Shown piece after piece: positions 33,390 to 42,710 of a stretch of DNA of 64,000 nt. The translations under genes and the position numbers were made by a program. Source of the stretch: Urechidicola vernalis (GTDB lineage: Bacteria > Bacteroidota > Bacteroidia > Flavobacteriales > Flavobacteriaceae); the NCBI RefSeq assembly GCF_031846385.1, contig NZ_JAVRHV010000008.1, positions 1 to 64,000 on the forward strand, written 5' to 3'. The notes beneath the pieces are model-generated. The model saw only the letters and a list, made by a program, of their open reading frames with translations, made no database searches and had not been told where the DNA came from. The stretch's first letter is position 1. Every line of letters starts with the position of its first letter.

Positions 33390-34388
33390 GTGAAAATTGC
33401 AATTATTTTTGGAGGGGCTGGTTATATAGGCTCCTTTTTAATTGAAAAACTTCTTGAAGAGAAGGTATTTAGTAAAATATACGTTTATGATTTAAATCTA
33501 AATCCATTTCTATGTGATTTAAAAGATGATGACAATATTAATTATCTAGTTGGAGATGTTAGAAATAAAATTAAATTTGACGTTGAAGCAGAATTTGACA
33601 AGGAGAAAAGTTGGATTTTTAATCTAGCTGCAGTCCATAGGGAGCCGGGACATGAGTTTAAAGAATATTTCGATACAAATATTCCTGGAGCAGAAAACAT
33701 TAATGAATTTGCAAGAACTTCTGGAATAAAAAATTTGTTTTTTACGAGTAGTATCGCCCCATATGGAAGATCTCTTGATCAAAGGAATGAAAATTCTATG
33801 CTTTATCCAGAAACAGCATATGGTATTTCTAAAGGTTTGGCAGAAAAAATTCATCAACTATGGTTAAAGGAGGACGATTCGAGACGACTCATTATTGTGA
33901 GGCCAAGTGTAATATTTGGGCCAAACGACCCTGGGAATGTTTATAGAATGATTAAATCATTAAAAAAAGGAACTTTTGTTTTACCTGATGGAGGTAAAGT
34001 AGTTAAAGGTTATGGCTATGTTTATGGGCTTGTCGATAGTTTTTTGTTTACGATGAATAGAAAAGTGCCCTTAATTATATATAATTATGCTGAGAACCCA
34101 GTTGTTCCTTTAAATGAGATGGTTGAAATAGCCAAGGATGAATTGGGTTACAAAAAACCAACAATTAAAATGTCAGTAAAATTGCTCTCTTTTATAGCTT
34201 TTTTTATTCAATTCGGATTTAAATTAATAGGGAAGAAATCTGATATTCACCCAGTAAGAGTTAGAAAAGCTGGATTCCCGACAAATATTAAGCCACAGTA
34301 TTTGATTGAGAATGATTTTGAGTTTAAATATGATTTTAGAAGCGCATTGAAGCACTGGAAAACTATTACTCCAAAAGATTTTAATTAA
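33390..34388 (+). CDS. NAD-dependent epimerase/dehydratase
   Basis: Extended SDR enzyme (332 residues) with GGAGYIGSFLIEKLL, NLAAVHREPGHE, FTSSIAPYG and the YGISKGLAE Tyr-Lys pair. The substrate is a nucleotide or lipid-linked sugar of unknown identity. The GTG start (VKIAIIFGG) has no ATG alternative nearby. The next gene, a GT4 glycosyltransferase, starts 1 base after its stop. Confidence 0.82.
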   Translation: MKIAIIFGGAGYIGSFLIEKLLEEKVFSKIYVYDLNLNPFLCDLKDDDNINYLVGDVRNKIKFDVEAEFDKEKSWIFNLAAVHREPGHEFKEYFDTNIPGAENINEFARTSGIKNLFFTSSIAPYGRSLDQRNENSMLYPETAYGISKGLAEKIHQLWLKEDDSRRLIIVRPSVIFGPNDPGNVYRMIKSLKKGTFVLPDGGKVVKGYGYVYGLVDSFLFTMNRKVPLIIYNYAENPVVPLNEMVEIAKDELGYKKPTIKMSVKLLSFIAFFIQFGFKLIGKKSDIHPVRVRKAGFPTNIKPQYLIENDFEFKYDFRSALKHWKTITPKDFN

Positions 34389-34389
34389 T

Positions 34390-35532
34390 ATGAAAGTAGC
34401 TATAGTTCATGAATGGATTACTGTTGTGGCAGGGTCTGAAAGTTGTTTTAAGGTTTTTACAGAAATTTATCCAGAAGCAGATATTTTTGTTTTAGTTTCT
34501 GATGAAAAAAGTGTTAATGCATTAGGTATAAATCCAAAAAGGGTAAAAAATTCTTTTATTCAGAAATTACCAAAGGCTAAAAAAAAGTGGAAGAGTTATT
34601 TACCATTATTTCCGTATGCTATCGAGCAGTTCGATTTGTCAAAATATGATTTAATTATTTCATCATCACATGCGGTTGCAAAAGGTGTTATTGTAAATGC
34701 AAATCAAACCCATATTTGTTATATATATTCTCCGATAAGATATGCGTGGGATCTTTATCATCAATATTTAAAGGAGGCGGGTCTAAAAACTGGATTTAAA
34801 GGGTTTTTAGCCAAAAGTGTTTTACATTATATTCGCAGATGGGATTTAGGTACGTCAAATAGGGTTGATGAATTTATTCCTATTTCAAAATACATTGAAA
34901 AAAGAGTATGGAGAACATATAGAAGAGAATCATATAAAGTTATTTATCCACCTGTTTCAGTTGAGGAGTTCACTTTTAACGAAAAGAAAGATGACTTTTA
35001 TTTGGCGGCATCTCGATTGGTTCCATATAAAAAAATTGATTTAATTGCTGAAACCTTTACACGACTTCCTGAAAAAACTTTAATAATAATAGGAGATGGG
35101 CCAGAAATGGATAAAATTAAGAAGAAATCAGGACCCAATATTCAAATTATGGGATATCAAAAGTTCGAGGTATTGAAAGATTTTATGCAGCGAGCGAAAG
35201 CATTTATATTTGCAGCCGAGGAAGATTTTGGAATTATTCCTATTGAGGCACAGGCATGCGGTACACCCGTAATTGCTTTTGGGAAAGGAGGATCTTTGGA
35301 AACCGTGAAGGGTAAATTTGTTAATGAATTTATTAATAACGATGATACTGGAGTTTACTTTGATAATCAAAGCCCGGCATCATTAATGGCTGCAATAGAA
35401 TATTTTGAAAAATGTAATTCGGTTTTTGACCCCGTTAAAATTAGAGAATTTGCACTGACTTTTGGAAAAGATATTTTCGAGAAAAACATAAAAGAAACAT
35501 TTACAGAGATAATAGAAAAACATAAAAAATGA
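34390..35532 (+). CDS. GT4-family glycosyltransferase
   Basis: 380 residues, GT-B fold. The C-terminal Glycos_transf_1 domain shows AASRLVPYKKIDLI, IIGDGPEMDKI, and FAAEEDFGIIPIEAQACGTPVIAFGKGG, the donor-binding E-x(7)-E region. The N-terminal domain starts VAIVHEWITVVAGSE, as in WbaZ-type mannosyl/rhamnosyltransferases. Given gmd/rmd immediately downstream, GDP-mannose or GDP-D-rhamnose is the likely donor. It overlaps gmd by 4 bases. Confidence 0.88.
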   Translation: MKVAIVHEWITVVAGSESCFKVFTEIYPEADIFVLVSDEKSVNALGINPKRVKNSFIQKLPKAKKKWKSYLPLFPYAIEQFDLSKYDLIISSSHAVAKGVIVNANQTHICYIYSPIRYAWDLYHQYLKEAGLKTGFKGFLAKSVLHYIRRWDLGTSNRVDEFIPISKYIEKRVWRTYRRESYKVIYPPVSVEEFTFNEKKDDFYLAASRLVPYKKIDLIAETFTRLPEKTLIIIGDGPEMDKIKKKSGPNIQIMGYQKFEVLKDFMQRAKAFIFAAEEDFGIIPIEAQACGTPVIAFGKGGSLETVKGKFVNEFINNDDTGVYFDNQSPASLMAAIEYFEKCNSVFDPVKIREFALTFGKDIFEKNIKETFTEIIEKHKK

Positions 35533-36563
35533 AAAAGGCAATAATTACTGGTATTACAGGTCAAGATGCAGCGTATCTTGCTGAATTATTATTAGATAAA
35601 GGGTATCTAGTTTATGGTACGTATAGAAGAACAAGTTCAACTAATTTTTGGCGAATAGAAGAATTAGGTATTGAAAATCATGCTAATCTGAAATTATTAG
35701 AATATGATTTAATTGATTTGTCTAGTGCTTACAGGATTATATCAGAAGTAGAACCGGATGAGATTTATAATTTAGCCGCTCAAAGTTTTGTAGGGGTTTC
35801 GTTTACACAACCTGTAGCAACTGCTAATATTACTGGAGTGGGAGCGTTGAATTTATTAGAAGCTATTAGAGCAATTAACCCAAAAATAAAGTTTTATCAA
35901 GCGTCGACTTCAGAAATGTTTGGGAAAGTTCATGAAATCCCTCAATCAGAATCTACACCATTTTATCCAAGAAGCCCATATGGAAGCGCCAAGGTGTTTG
36001 CTCACTGGTCGACGATAAATTATAGAGAATCGTATGATATTTTTGCATCTTCTGGGATCTTGTTCAATCATGAGTCGCCTTTGCGTGGAAAAGAGTTTGT
36101 TACTAGAAAGATTTCAGATTCTGTGGCTAAAATTATGCTAGGGAAACAAGATAAAATTGAACTGGGAAATATTGATGCTAAAAGAGATTGGGGTTATGCA
36201 AAAGAATATGTTGATGGAATGTATCGTATGCTTCAAGCTGATAAGCCGGATACATTTGTTTTATCTACGAACCAAACCCAAACAGTAAGAGATTTTGTAA
36301 ACTTGGCTTTTAAAGTTATTGATGTTGATTTGGTATGGAAAGGAAAGGATGTTAATGAAGTTGGGATTGATGCTAAGTCTGGAAAAACACTAGTTTCAAT
36401 TAATCCTAAATTTTACAGACCAACTGAAGTTGATTTACTGATAGGAGATGCAAGTAAAGCAGAAGAAGTATTGGGCTGGAAAGCCAAAACTAGTTTAGAT
36501 GATTTGTGCGAATTGATGGTTAAAAAAGATATAGAAAGAAATAAAAATGGAAGTACTTTCTAG
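35529..36563 (+). CDS. gmd: GDP-mannose 4,6-dehydratase
   Basis: Extended SDR (344 residues) giving GDP-4-keto-6-deoxymannose. It has TGITGQDAAYLAELLL, NLAAQSFVGVSF, the catalytic QASTSEMFG (Thr/Ser-Glu) and YGSAKVFAHW (Tyr/Lys), and the NHESPLRGKEFVTRKI segment diagnostic for GMD. GDP-mannose would come from the ManC encoded at 15.4 kb. It overlaps the reductase gene by 17 bases. Confidence 0.93.
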   Translation: MKKAIITGITGQDAAYLAELLLDKGYLVYGTYRRTSSTNFWRIEELGIENHANLKLLEYDLIDLSSAYRIISEVEPDEIYNLAAQSFVGVSFTQPVATANITGVGALNLLEAIRAINPKIKFYQASTSEMFGKVHEIPQSESTPFYPRSPYGSAKVFAHWSTINYRESYDIFASSGILFNHESPLRGKEFVTRKISDSVAKIMLGKQDKIELGNIDAKRDWGYAKEYVDGMYRMLQADKPDTFVLSTNQTQTVRDFVNLAFKVIDVDLVWKGKDVNEVGIDAKSGKTLVSINPKFYRPTEVDLLIGDASKAEEVLGWKAKTSLDDLCELMVKKDIERNKNGSTF

Positions 36564-37443
36564 AGAGAAGATTTTTATAACAGGAATAGAAGGATTTACT
36601 GGAAGATATCTTGAAAAATATTTTTTAGAGCAAGACTTTTTAGTTTATGGAACTTGTCTTCATGAATCTGAAAAAGAGAACATCTTTACCTGTGATATTT
36701 TGAATGAAAACGCTATTTTCGATTTATTAAATGAGGTAAATCCAGATTATATAATACACTTGGCTGCAATTTCTTTTGTTGCTGAAAAAAATCAAAAGAA
36801 AATATATGATGTTAATATTTTTGGAACACTTAACCTTTTAAATGCAATTGAAAAATCGGGTTGCAATCCTAGAAAAATATTAATTGCTAGTAGTGCGGCT
36901 GTATATGGGAATGTAGAGGGCGTATTAGAAGAGTCAATGTGCCCAAACCCTGTAAATCACTATGGAAATAGTAAATTAGTCATGGAAAATATGGTCAAGC
37001 AATTTTATAATAGATTAAACATAATTATTGTTAGACCATTTAATTATACAGGAACCGGACAAAAGAATCACTTTTTAATTCCCAAAATAGTATCTCATTA
37101 TAAGGATAAAAAAGAGAAAATTGAATTAGGGAATATTGATGTTTACAGAGAGTTTAATAGTGTGTTTTTTGTTATAAAATGTTATAATGAATTACTTTTT
37201 TCTGAAATTAAGTCTGAAGTTTTCAATGTATGTACGGGTAAAGAGAAAAACATTAGAACAATTTTGAATACGATGAACGATATAGCTAATTACTCTATAG
37301 AAGTTGAGGTAAACCCAAAGTTTGTTAGAAAGAATGAAATTAAAATGTTAAAAGGATCTCCCGATAAACTGTTTCAGAGCATAGGAGATTTTACCGATGA
37401 GTTCAGTTTGGAAGGGACATTGAGAGACATGTATGAGTGCTAA
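36547..37443 (+). CDS. rmd: GDP-6-deoxy-4-keto-mannose reductase (Rmd-like)
   Basis: SDR enzyme (298 residues). It shows TGIEGFTGRYL, HLAAISFVAEKNQ, ASSAAVYGN and NHYGNSKLVMEN (Tyr/Lys). The AAISFVA block and length resemble Rmd, which makes GDP-D-rhamnose, rather than Fcl/WcaG, which makes GDP-L-fucose. The overlap with gmd supports a two-step pathway. The exact product is inferred from similarity, and GDP-6-deoxytalose is possible. Confidence 0.72.
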   Translation: MEVLSREKIFITGIEGFTGRYLEKYFLEQDFLVYGTCLHESEKENIFTCDILNENAIFDLLNEVNPDYIIHLAAISFVAEKNQKKIYDVNIFGTLNLLNAIEKSGCNPRKILIASSAAVYGNVEGVLEESMCPNPVNHYGNSKLVMENMVKQFYNRLNIIIVRPFNYTGTGQKNHFLIPKIVSHYKDKKEKIELGNIDVYREFNSVFFVIKCYNELLFSEIKSEVFNVCTGKEKNIRTILNTMNDIANYSIEVEVNPKFVRKNEIKMLKGSPDKLFQSIGDFTDEFSLEGTLRDMYEC

Positions 37444-37512
37444 TTATAATATTATTTGAATAATCTTAATTAAAAAAGAGACTATAGTTAAATCATACAT
37501 TTTTTATTTATT

Positions 37513-38871
37513 TTGAAAAAAGGATACTCTACATATTTGCGGACACTGTCTATAATTAGTGATTTACTAATTATTAATTTGGTATTTTTTTTTTATTATC
37601 CAGAATTATTTTTTGATTGGTTGTATGTAGTTTATTTTAATTTAGCTTGGTTAATTCTTTCTAGTTATACCAAATTTTATCATGTCTATAGATATACAAA
37701 ATTAACAAAGGTAATTTCATTACTTTTCATTCATTTTACAATTTTTGTTTTTATATATCTTTCTTACTTTACTGTTTTTAAAGAAGGCTTGGTTATTGGA
37801 AATCAGTTTATTTCAATCATAACAATATTTTTTTTAATTCTAATATCTAAAATAATTAAAGTTGTTTTACTTCGTAATTACAGAATTGGAGGAGGGAATA
37901 TTAGAAAAGTTGTAATTCTAGGAGGTAGTCCCTCAGTCAATGCCTTAAAGACCTTATTTCAGGAACGCAAATATTTAGGATATGATTATAAAGGTTTTTT
38001 TTCAGATAAGAATAAACATGAAAAGATGAAGACATTTCTTGGGTCAATTATGGATAGTTTTGAATTTATACTGAAGAATGGAATTGACGAAATTTATTGC
38101 TCTGTTTCTGATTTTAAAAGAAAGGAATTAAATCAAATTATTGAGTTTGGTGCGAAGCACGGAATTGGAGTAAAACTAATACCTTCTTCAATAGGAATGT
38201 TTCGAAAGGGTTTGGAAGTAGAGTATTATGATTACGTTCCAGTTCTTTCATTGCGAAAATTACCTTTTGATAACCCATTAATCAAACATTCTAAACGAGC
38301 GTTTGACGTATTGTTTTCGACCTTAGTTATTGTATTTGTATTGTCCTGGTTGTCTATTGTACTGTTTATTATTATAAAGATTGAATCCAAAGGACCACTT
38401 GTTTTCAAACAGGTGAGAGACGGATTGAATGGAGATCAATTTGAATGCTTTAAATTTAGATCTATGGCTGTTAATAAAGACGCCGATAATAAAATGGCTA
38501 CTAAAGGAGATATGCGTATTACTAGGGTTGGTCGCTTTATCAGAAAAACAAGTATTGACGAGTTGCCGCAGTTTATCAATGTGTTTATGGGGGACATGAG
38601 CGTAGTAGGGCCAAGACCACATATGATTAGTCAATCTAGATTGTATTCAAAAACGATTGATAGATATTTAGAACGGAATTTAGTAAAACCTGGTGTAACA
38701 GGATTGGCGCAAATACGTGGTATGAGAGGGGAGATTGAGCAGCAATCTGATATGGAGAACCGTGTAAGGTTAGATTTATTTTATATCAATAATTGGTCAT
38801 TTTTTTTAGATTTAAAAATTATAATTCAAACTGTATTAAATGCACTTCAAGGAGAAGATAAAGCGTATTAA
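37513..38871 (+). CDS. Polyprenyl glycosylphosphotransferase (WbaP/WcaJ type)
   Basis: Initiates repeat-unit assembly by moving a sugar-1-phosphate to undecaprenyl phosphate (452 residues). Four N-terminal membrane spans (to about 120), a CoA-binding-like Rossmann region (KVVILGGSPSV), a fifth hydrophobic segment (about 265-285) and the C-terminal bacterial sugar transferase domain are visible. The last shows KRAFDVLFS, KFRSM, TSIDELPQF and VGPRPHM, which contain the catalytic Asp-Glu. The start is TTG at 37513. It is the last gene of the polysaccharide locus. Confidence 0.9.
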   Translation: MKKGYSTYLRTLSIISDLLIINLVFFFYYPELFFDWLYVVYFNLAWLILSSYTKFYHVYRYTKLTKVISLLFIHFTIFVFIYLSYFTVFKEGLVIGNQFISIITIFFLILISKIIKVVLLRNYRIGGGNIRKVVILGGSPSVNALKTLFQERKYLGYDYKGFFSDKNKHEKMKTFLGSIMDSFEFILKNGIDEIYCSVSDFKRKELNQIIEFGAKHGIGVKLIPSSIGMFRKGLEVEYYDYVPVLSLRKLPFDNPLIKHSKRAFDVLFSTLVIVFVLSWLSIVLFIIIKIESKGPLVFKQVRDGLNGDQFECFKFRSMAVNKDADNKMATKGDMRITRVGRFIRKTSIDELPQFINVFMGDMSVVGPRPHMISQSRLYSKTIDRYLERNLVKPGVTGLAQIRGMRGEIEQQSDMENRVRLDLFYINNWSFFLDLKIIIQTVLNALQGEDKAY

Positions 38872-38930
38872 TTTTTTAAAATATTTTTTTCTTTTTTAAG
38901 TTTAAAATTATTTAATTTATTTAGACAACA

Positions 38931-38938
38931 TATCTTTG
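38931..38938 (+). promoter_or_regulatory. -7 promoter element of purD
   Basis: TATCTTTG matches TAnnTTTG and lies 62 bases before the purD ATG, leaving a leader of roughly 55 bases. The leader contains only a weak CCAC/GTGG hairpin (38964-38978); I see no riboswitch. Confidence 0.5.
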
Positions 38939-39000
38939 CTAACAGATATTAAAATAATTTTAGCCACCATTATTGTGGTATTTAAAGGTAACCAAAAACA

Positions 39001-40278
39001 ATGAATATACTTATTATTGGATCAGGTGGAAGAGAGCATGCCATTGCATGGAAATTGAGTCAAAGTGAAAAACTAAATCAATTATTTATTGCGCCAGGAA
39101 ATGCTGGAACTTCTGAAGTTGGAACAAATGTAAATATTGGAGTTTCAGATTTTCTGGGAATTAAGAAGACTGTTTTAGAGAATGAAATTGAACTCGTTAT
39201 TGTTGGCCCCGAAGTGCCTTTGGTAGAAGGTATTCATGATTTCTTTTTAGGAGACAATGAGATTAAGAATGTTGCAGTAATCGGACCGCAACAATATGCC
39301 GCACAACTGGAAGGAAGTAAGGAGTTTGCAAAGGAATTTATGGAAAGGCATGGTATTCCGACTGCTGTATATAAAAGTTTTACCAATGAAAATTTGACGG
39401 AAGGACATTCGTTTATAGAAGGCTTAAATGCGCCTTATGTATTAAAAGCAGATGGTTTAGCGGCAGGAAAAGGTGTTGTAATATTAAACGATTTACAAGA
39501 GGCAAAAGATGAGCTAACTGATATGCTAACGAACGAAAAGTTTGGTGAAGCAAGTAGTACGGTTGTTATTGAGGAGTTCTTAGATGGAATTGAAATGAGT
39601 TGTTTTATTCTAACGGATGGAACAAGTTATGTAAACTTACCTAGCGCTAAAGATTATAAAAGAATTGGAGAAGGAGATGTTGGTTTGAACACAGGTGGCA
39701 TGGGTGCAGTTTCACCAGTGCCATTTGCATCTAAAGAATTATTAGAGAAAATTGAAGAAAAGGTAATAAAGAGAACTGTTGATGGTTTAATAAAGGATGG
39801 AATTCCGTACAAAGGATTCATCTTTTTTGGTCTTATTATTGTAAATAATGAACCAATGGTAATTGAATACAATTGCCGAATGGGGGATCCTGAAACAGAA
39901 GTGGTTATTCCTTTAGTTCAATCTGACTTGTTAGAATTGTTCATTGCAACGGCAAATAATAGTTTAGACAAAGCCTCTGTAAAGATAGATGAAAGAAGTG
40001 CGACAACGGTAATGTTAGTTTCTGGAGGCTACCCTGAGGCCTATGAGAAAGGAAAAAAGATTACTGGAGTTGAAAATGTGAAAGATTCAATTGTTTTTCA
40101 TGCAGGAACAGCTAAAAAAGAAGATAATTCAATTGTAACTAATGGAGGACGTGTAATTGCTATTACATCGTTTGGGTCAGACTTTAAAGAAGCATTGGCT
40201 ACTTCTTATAAGAATGTTGAAAAGGTCAATTTTGAAAAGAAAAACTTCAGAACTGATATTGGTTTCGATTTGGGATAA
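39001..40278 (+). CDS. purD: Phosphoribosylamine-glycine ligase
   Basis: ATP-grasp enzyme (425 residues) joining phosphoribosylamine and glycine in purine synthesis. It starts MNILIIGSGGREHAIAWKL, has the ATP-grasp blocks YVLKADGLAAGKGVVI and VIEEFLDGIE, and the signature FIFFGLIIVNNEPMVIEYNCRMGDPET, which contains the metal-binding Glu and Asn. Normal length. It lies between the polysaccharide locus and ugd. Confidence 0.96.
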   Translation: MNILIIGSGGREHAIAWKLSQSEKLNQLFIAPGNAGTSEVGTNVNIGVSDFLGIKKTVLENEIELVIVGPEVPLVEGIHDFFLGDNEIKNVAVIGPQQYAAQLEGSKEFAKEFMERHGIPTAVYKSFTNENLTEGHSFIEGLNAPYVLKADGLAAGKGVVILNDLQEAKDELTDMLTNEKFGEASSTVVIEEFLDGIEMSCFILTDGTSYVNLPSAKDYKRIGEGDVGLNTGGMGAVSPVPFASKELLEKIEEKVIKRTVDGLIKDGIPYKGFIFFGLIIVNNEPMVIEYNCRMGDPETEVVIPLVQSDLLELFIATANNSLDKASVKIDERSATTVMLVSGGYPEAYEKGKKITGVENVKDSIVFHAGTAKKEDNSIVTNGGRVIAITSFGSDFKEALATSYKNVEKVNFEKKNFRTDIGFDLG

Positions 40279-40296
40279 ATTTTCTTTATCCTAGAT

Positions 40297-40317
40297 GTCA
40301 CACTGAGCTTGTCGAAG
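40297..40317. repeat. REP-like unit between purD and ugd
   Basis: CTGAGCTTGTCGAAG preceded by GTCACA. It is a single copy of the repeat described at 6887-6954, one base different in the core, and sits in the short gap upstream of ugd. Confidence 0.7.
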
Positions 40318-40336
40318 TGCATTTAAAATATATAAA

Positions 40337-41668
40337 ATGAATCTTACAGTTATTGGCACCGGTTATGTTGGTTTAGTTTCAGGAACTTGTTTTTCTGAAA
40401 TGGGGAATCACGTAACTTGTGTTGATGTAGATGAAGTTAAAATTAATGGGCTTAAAAATGGGGTTGTTCCAATTTTTGAACCAGGTTTGGAAGCCATGGT
40501 TTTGTCTAATGTAAAAAGTGGAAATTTACATTTTACTACTTCTCTAGAAAGTAGTTTATCGAACTCAAATATTGTTTTTATTGCGGTTGGTACTCCAATG
40601 GGAGAAGATGGTTCGGCGGATTTGCAATATGTTTTGTCTGTTGCTAAGCAAATAGGTGAATTGATGGATAAACCATTGGTAATTGTGGATAAATCTACCG
40701 TTCCTGTTGGTACGGCCGATAAAGTTAGAACAGCCATTCAAAAAGAGTTGGACAGTAGAGAGAAGAATATAGAATTCCATGTAGTTTCTAATCCTGAGTT
40801 TTTGAAAGAAGGTGCGGCTATTGATGATTTTATGAAACCAGATCGTGTTGTTATTGGTGCGGATAATGAATACGCTTTGGGTGTTATGCGAAAATTATAC
40901 GCTCCGTTTTTCAGAACTAATGAACGTTTTATTGAAATGGATATTCGCTCTGCTGAAATGACAAAATATGCAGCGAATGCAATGTTAGCAACTAAAATTT
41001 CGTTTATGAATGAAATTGCAAATATTTGCGAGTTGGTTGGCGCAGATGTTAACAACGTGCGTTTGGGAATAGGTTCAGATAAAAGAATAGGTTATAGTTT
41101 TATTTATCCTGGAAGTGGATACGGAGGGTCTTGTTTTCCAAAAGATGTAAAGGCGCTAGCACGTATCGCTGATGAGAACAATTACAGCGCTGAATTAATT
41201 TCATCAGTAGAGAAAGTGAATGACAACCAAAAGTTGGTGATCGCAAATAAAATTATAGCTCGCTTTGGTGATGATTTAAATGGATTTACATTTGGTTTAT
41301 GGGGGCTGGCATTTAAACCAGGTACTGATGATATGCGTCAGGCACCTGCTATTTATGTTGTGAAAGAATTGGTTAAAAGAGGAGCAAAAATAGTTGCTTA
41401 CGATCCAAAAGCAATGACGGAAGCAAAAGAGTTTTATCTAAAAGACACTCCTGAAGTTTCTTACGTAGCATCTAAATATGAAGTTTTAAATAATGCCGAT
41501 GGGCTTATTTTACTTACTGAATGGAAAGAGTTCCGTTCTCCAGATTTTGAGGAGATTAAGTCAAAATTAAAACATCCTGTTATATTTGATGGTAGAAATC
41601 AATACAATGCTTTCGATCTAGAAAACAATGGAATCGAGTACTATCAAATTGGGAAAAAAAGAGGGTAA
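40337..41668 (+). CDS. ugd: UDP-glucose 6-dehydrogenase
   Basis: NAD-dependent four-electron oxidation of UDP-glucose to UDP-glucuronate (443 residues). The Rossmann start is VIGTGYVGLVSG. VGTPMGEDGSADL and NPEFLKEGAAIDDF follow, and the catalytic cysteine is in GSGYGGSCFPKD. The C-terminal UDP-binding domain has FGLWGLAFKPGTDDMRQAPA. UDP-glucuronate could enter the surface polymer. Its 3' end overlaps the next gene. Confidence 0.95.
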   Translation: MNLTVIGTGYVGLVSGTCFSEMGNHVTCVDVDEVKINGLKNGVVPIFEPGLEAMVLSNVKSGNLHFTTSLESSLSNSNIVFIAVGTPMGEDGSADLQYVLSVAKQIGELMDKPLVIVDKSTVPVGTADKVRTAIQKELDSREKNIEFHVVSNPEFLKEGAAIDDFMKPDRVVIGADNEYALGVMRKLYAPFFRTNERFIEMDIRSAEMTKYAANAMLATKISFMNEIANICELVGADVNNVRLGIGSDKRIGYSFIYPGSGYGGSCFPKDVKALARIADENNYSAELISSVEKVNDNQKLVIANKIIARFGDDLNGFTFGLWGLAFKPGTDDMRQAPAIYVVKELVKRGAKIVAYDPKAMTEAKEFYLKDTPEVSYVASKYEVLNNADGLILLTEWKEFRSPDFEEIKSKLKHPVIFDGRNQYNAFDLENNGIEYYQIGKKRG

Positions 41669-42710
41669 CATTCTTGTTGCACCTCTAAATTGGGGTTTAG
41701 GACACGCTACACGATGTATTCCTATTATTATTCAATTACAGAATCAAGGATTCAATCCAATCCTCGCTAGCGATGGAGATTCATTATTGATGCTTCAAAA
41801 AGAATTTCCATTATTAGACTCAATTAATTTACCATCTTACGGGATATCATACCCAAAAAATGGAACTTTTCTAAAACTAAAATTGTTGATTAGGTTGCCA
41901 AAAGTAATCAAGACTATAATAAAAGAAAAGCAAGTTGTATCGCAATTAATTAGGGATAAAAACATCATTGGGGTAATTTCTGACAATAGAATTGGGGTAA
42001 GAAATAAGGGAATACCATCTATATATATAACACATCAAATTAATGTGTTGGCGGGTATTTTTACATTTTTTACAAGTAGAGTTCATCAATATTATATGAA
42101 AAAGTTCGACGAATGTTGGGTGCCAGATGTAGCTGGAGAATTTGGTATATCGGGACTATTGTCAAAGAATGAATCAAATCGTAAGATTCGAAAAATTGGA
42201 TTACTTAGTCGTTTAAAAAAGAGAAAAATTGAAATTAAGTACGACTTATTAATTTTGTTATCGGGTATTGAACCTCAGAGGTCACAATTAGAAAATAAAC
42301 TAATTGAAGAAGTTAAAAACTTCAATGGCTCTGCACTTTTTGTTAGAGGCTCAATAAATTCGGAAACAAGTTTTAAAGATTCAAAAAAGATAATCTATAA
42401 GAATTTTTTGAAGTCTGATGAATTGGAAAAAGCAATTGCTCAAAGTAAAATTGTGTTGGCTCGTTCAGGTTATTCAACCATAATGGATTTGGCAATAATG
42501 AGTAAAAGAGCCTTTTTTATTCCAACTAAAGGACAAAACGAGCAAGAATATTTAGCCAAGCATTTAGAGGCTATTTCAATCGCTCCATATGCTACAGAGG
42601 AAAAATTTGAAATACAAATGCTGGAAAACATGAAGTATTATTCTGGGTTTATTCACGACTTTAATACTGAGTTTCCTAAGACCTTATTTAACCTTTTTCA
42701 TCGTAAATGA
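41628..42710 (+). CDS. MurG-like glycosyltransferase (GT28 type)
   Basis: 360 residues, GT-B fold. The acceptor-side glycine-rich motif is LNWGLGHATR (about 20-29). The donor domain has ILLSGIEPQRSQLE and ARSGYSTIMDLAIMSKRAFFIPTKGQNEQEYLAKHL, the MurG C-terminal pattern (S-G-x-S-T-x-x-E/D and P-x-x-G-Q-x-x-Q). The sugar is unknown. The ATG at 41628 overlaps ugd by 41 bases; a TTG at 41649 (LGKKEGNILVAP) may be the real start. Its 3' end overlaps the convergent kinase gene by 27 bases. Confidence 0.78.
   Translation: MESSTIKLGKKEGNILVAPLNWGLGHATRCIPIIIQLQNQGFNPILASDGDSLLMLQKEFPLLDSINLPSYGISYPKNGTFLKLKLLIRLPKVIKTIIKEKQVVSQLIRDKNIIGVISDNRIGVRNKGIPSIYITHQINVLAGIFTFFTSRVHQYYMKKFDECWVPDVAGEFGISGLLSKNESNRKIRKIGLLSRLKKRKIEIKYDLLILLSGIEPQRSQLENKLIEEVKNFNGSALFVRGSINSETSFKDSKKIIYKNFLKSDELEKAIAQSKIVLARSGYSTIMDLAIMSKRAFFIPTKGQNEQEYLAKHLEAISIAPYATEEKFEIQMLENMKYYSGFIHDFNTEFPKTLFNLFHRK

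Noticed and set aside
36547..37443. GDP-fucose synthetase (fcl/wcaG)
   Set aside because: Length and the AAISFVA/NHYGNSK blocks fit the Rmd reductase group better; the epimerase/reductase active-site pattern of Fcl was not seen.
38964..38978. Purine riboswitch in the purD leader
   Set aside because: Only a 4-bp CCAC/GTGG stem is visible in a leader of about 55 bases; none of the conserved junction bases of a purine aptamer are apparent.
42684..42710. Truncation of the MurG-like gene or the kinase gene because their ends overlap
   Set aside because: Both proteins keep normal C-terminal motifs; the 27-base convergent overlap is just compact packing.
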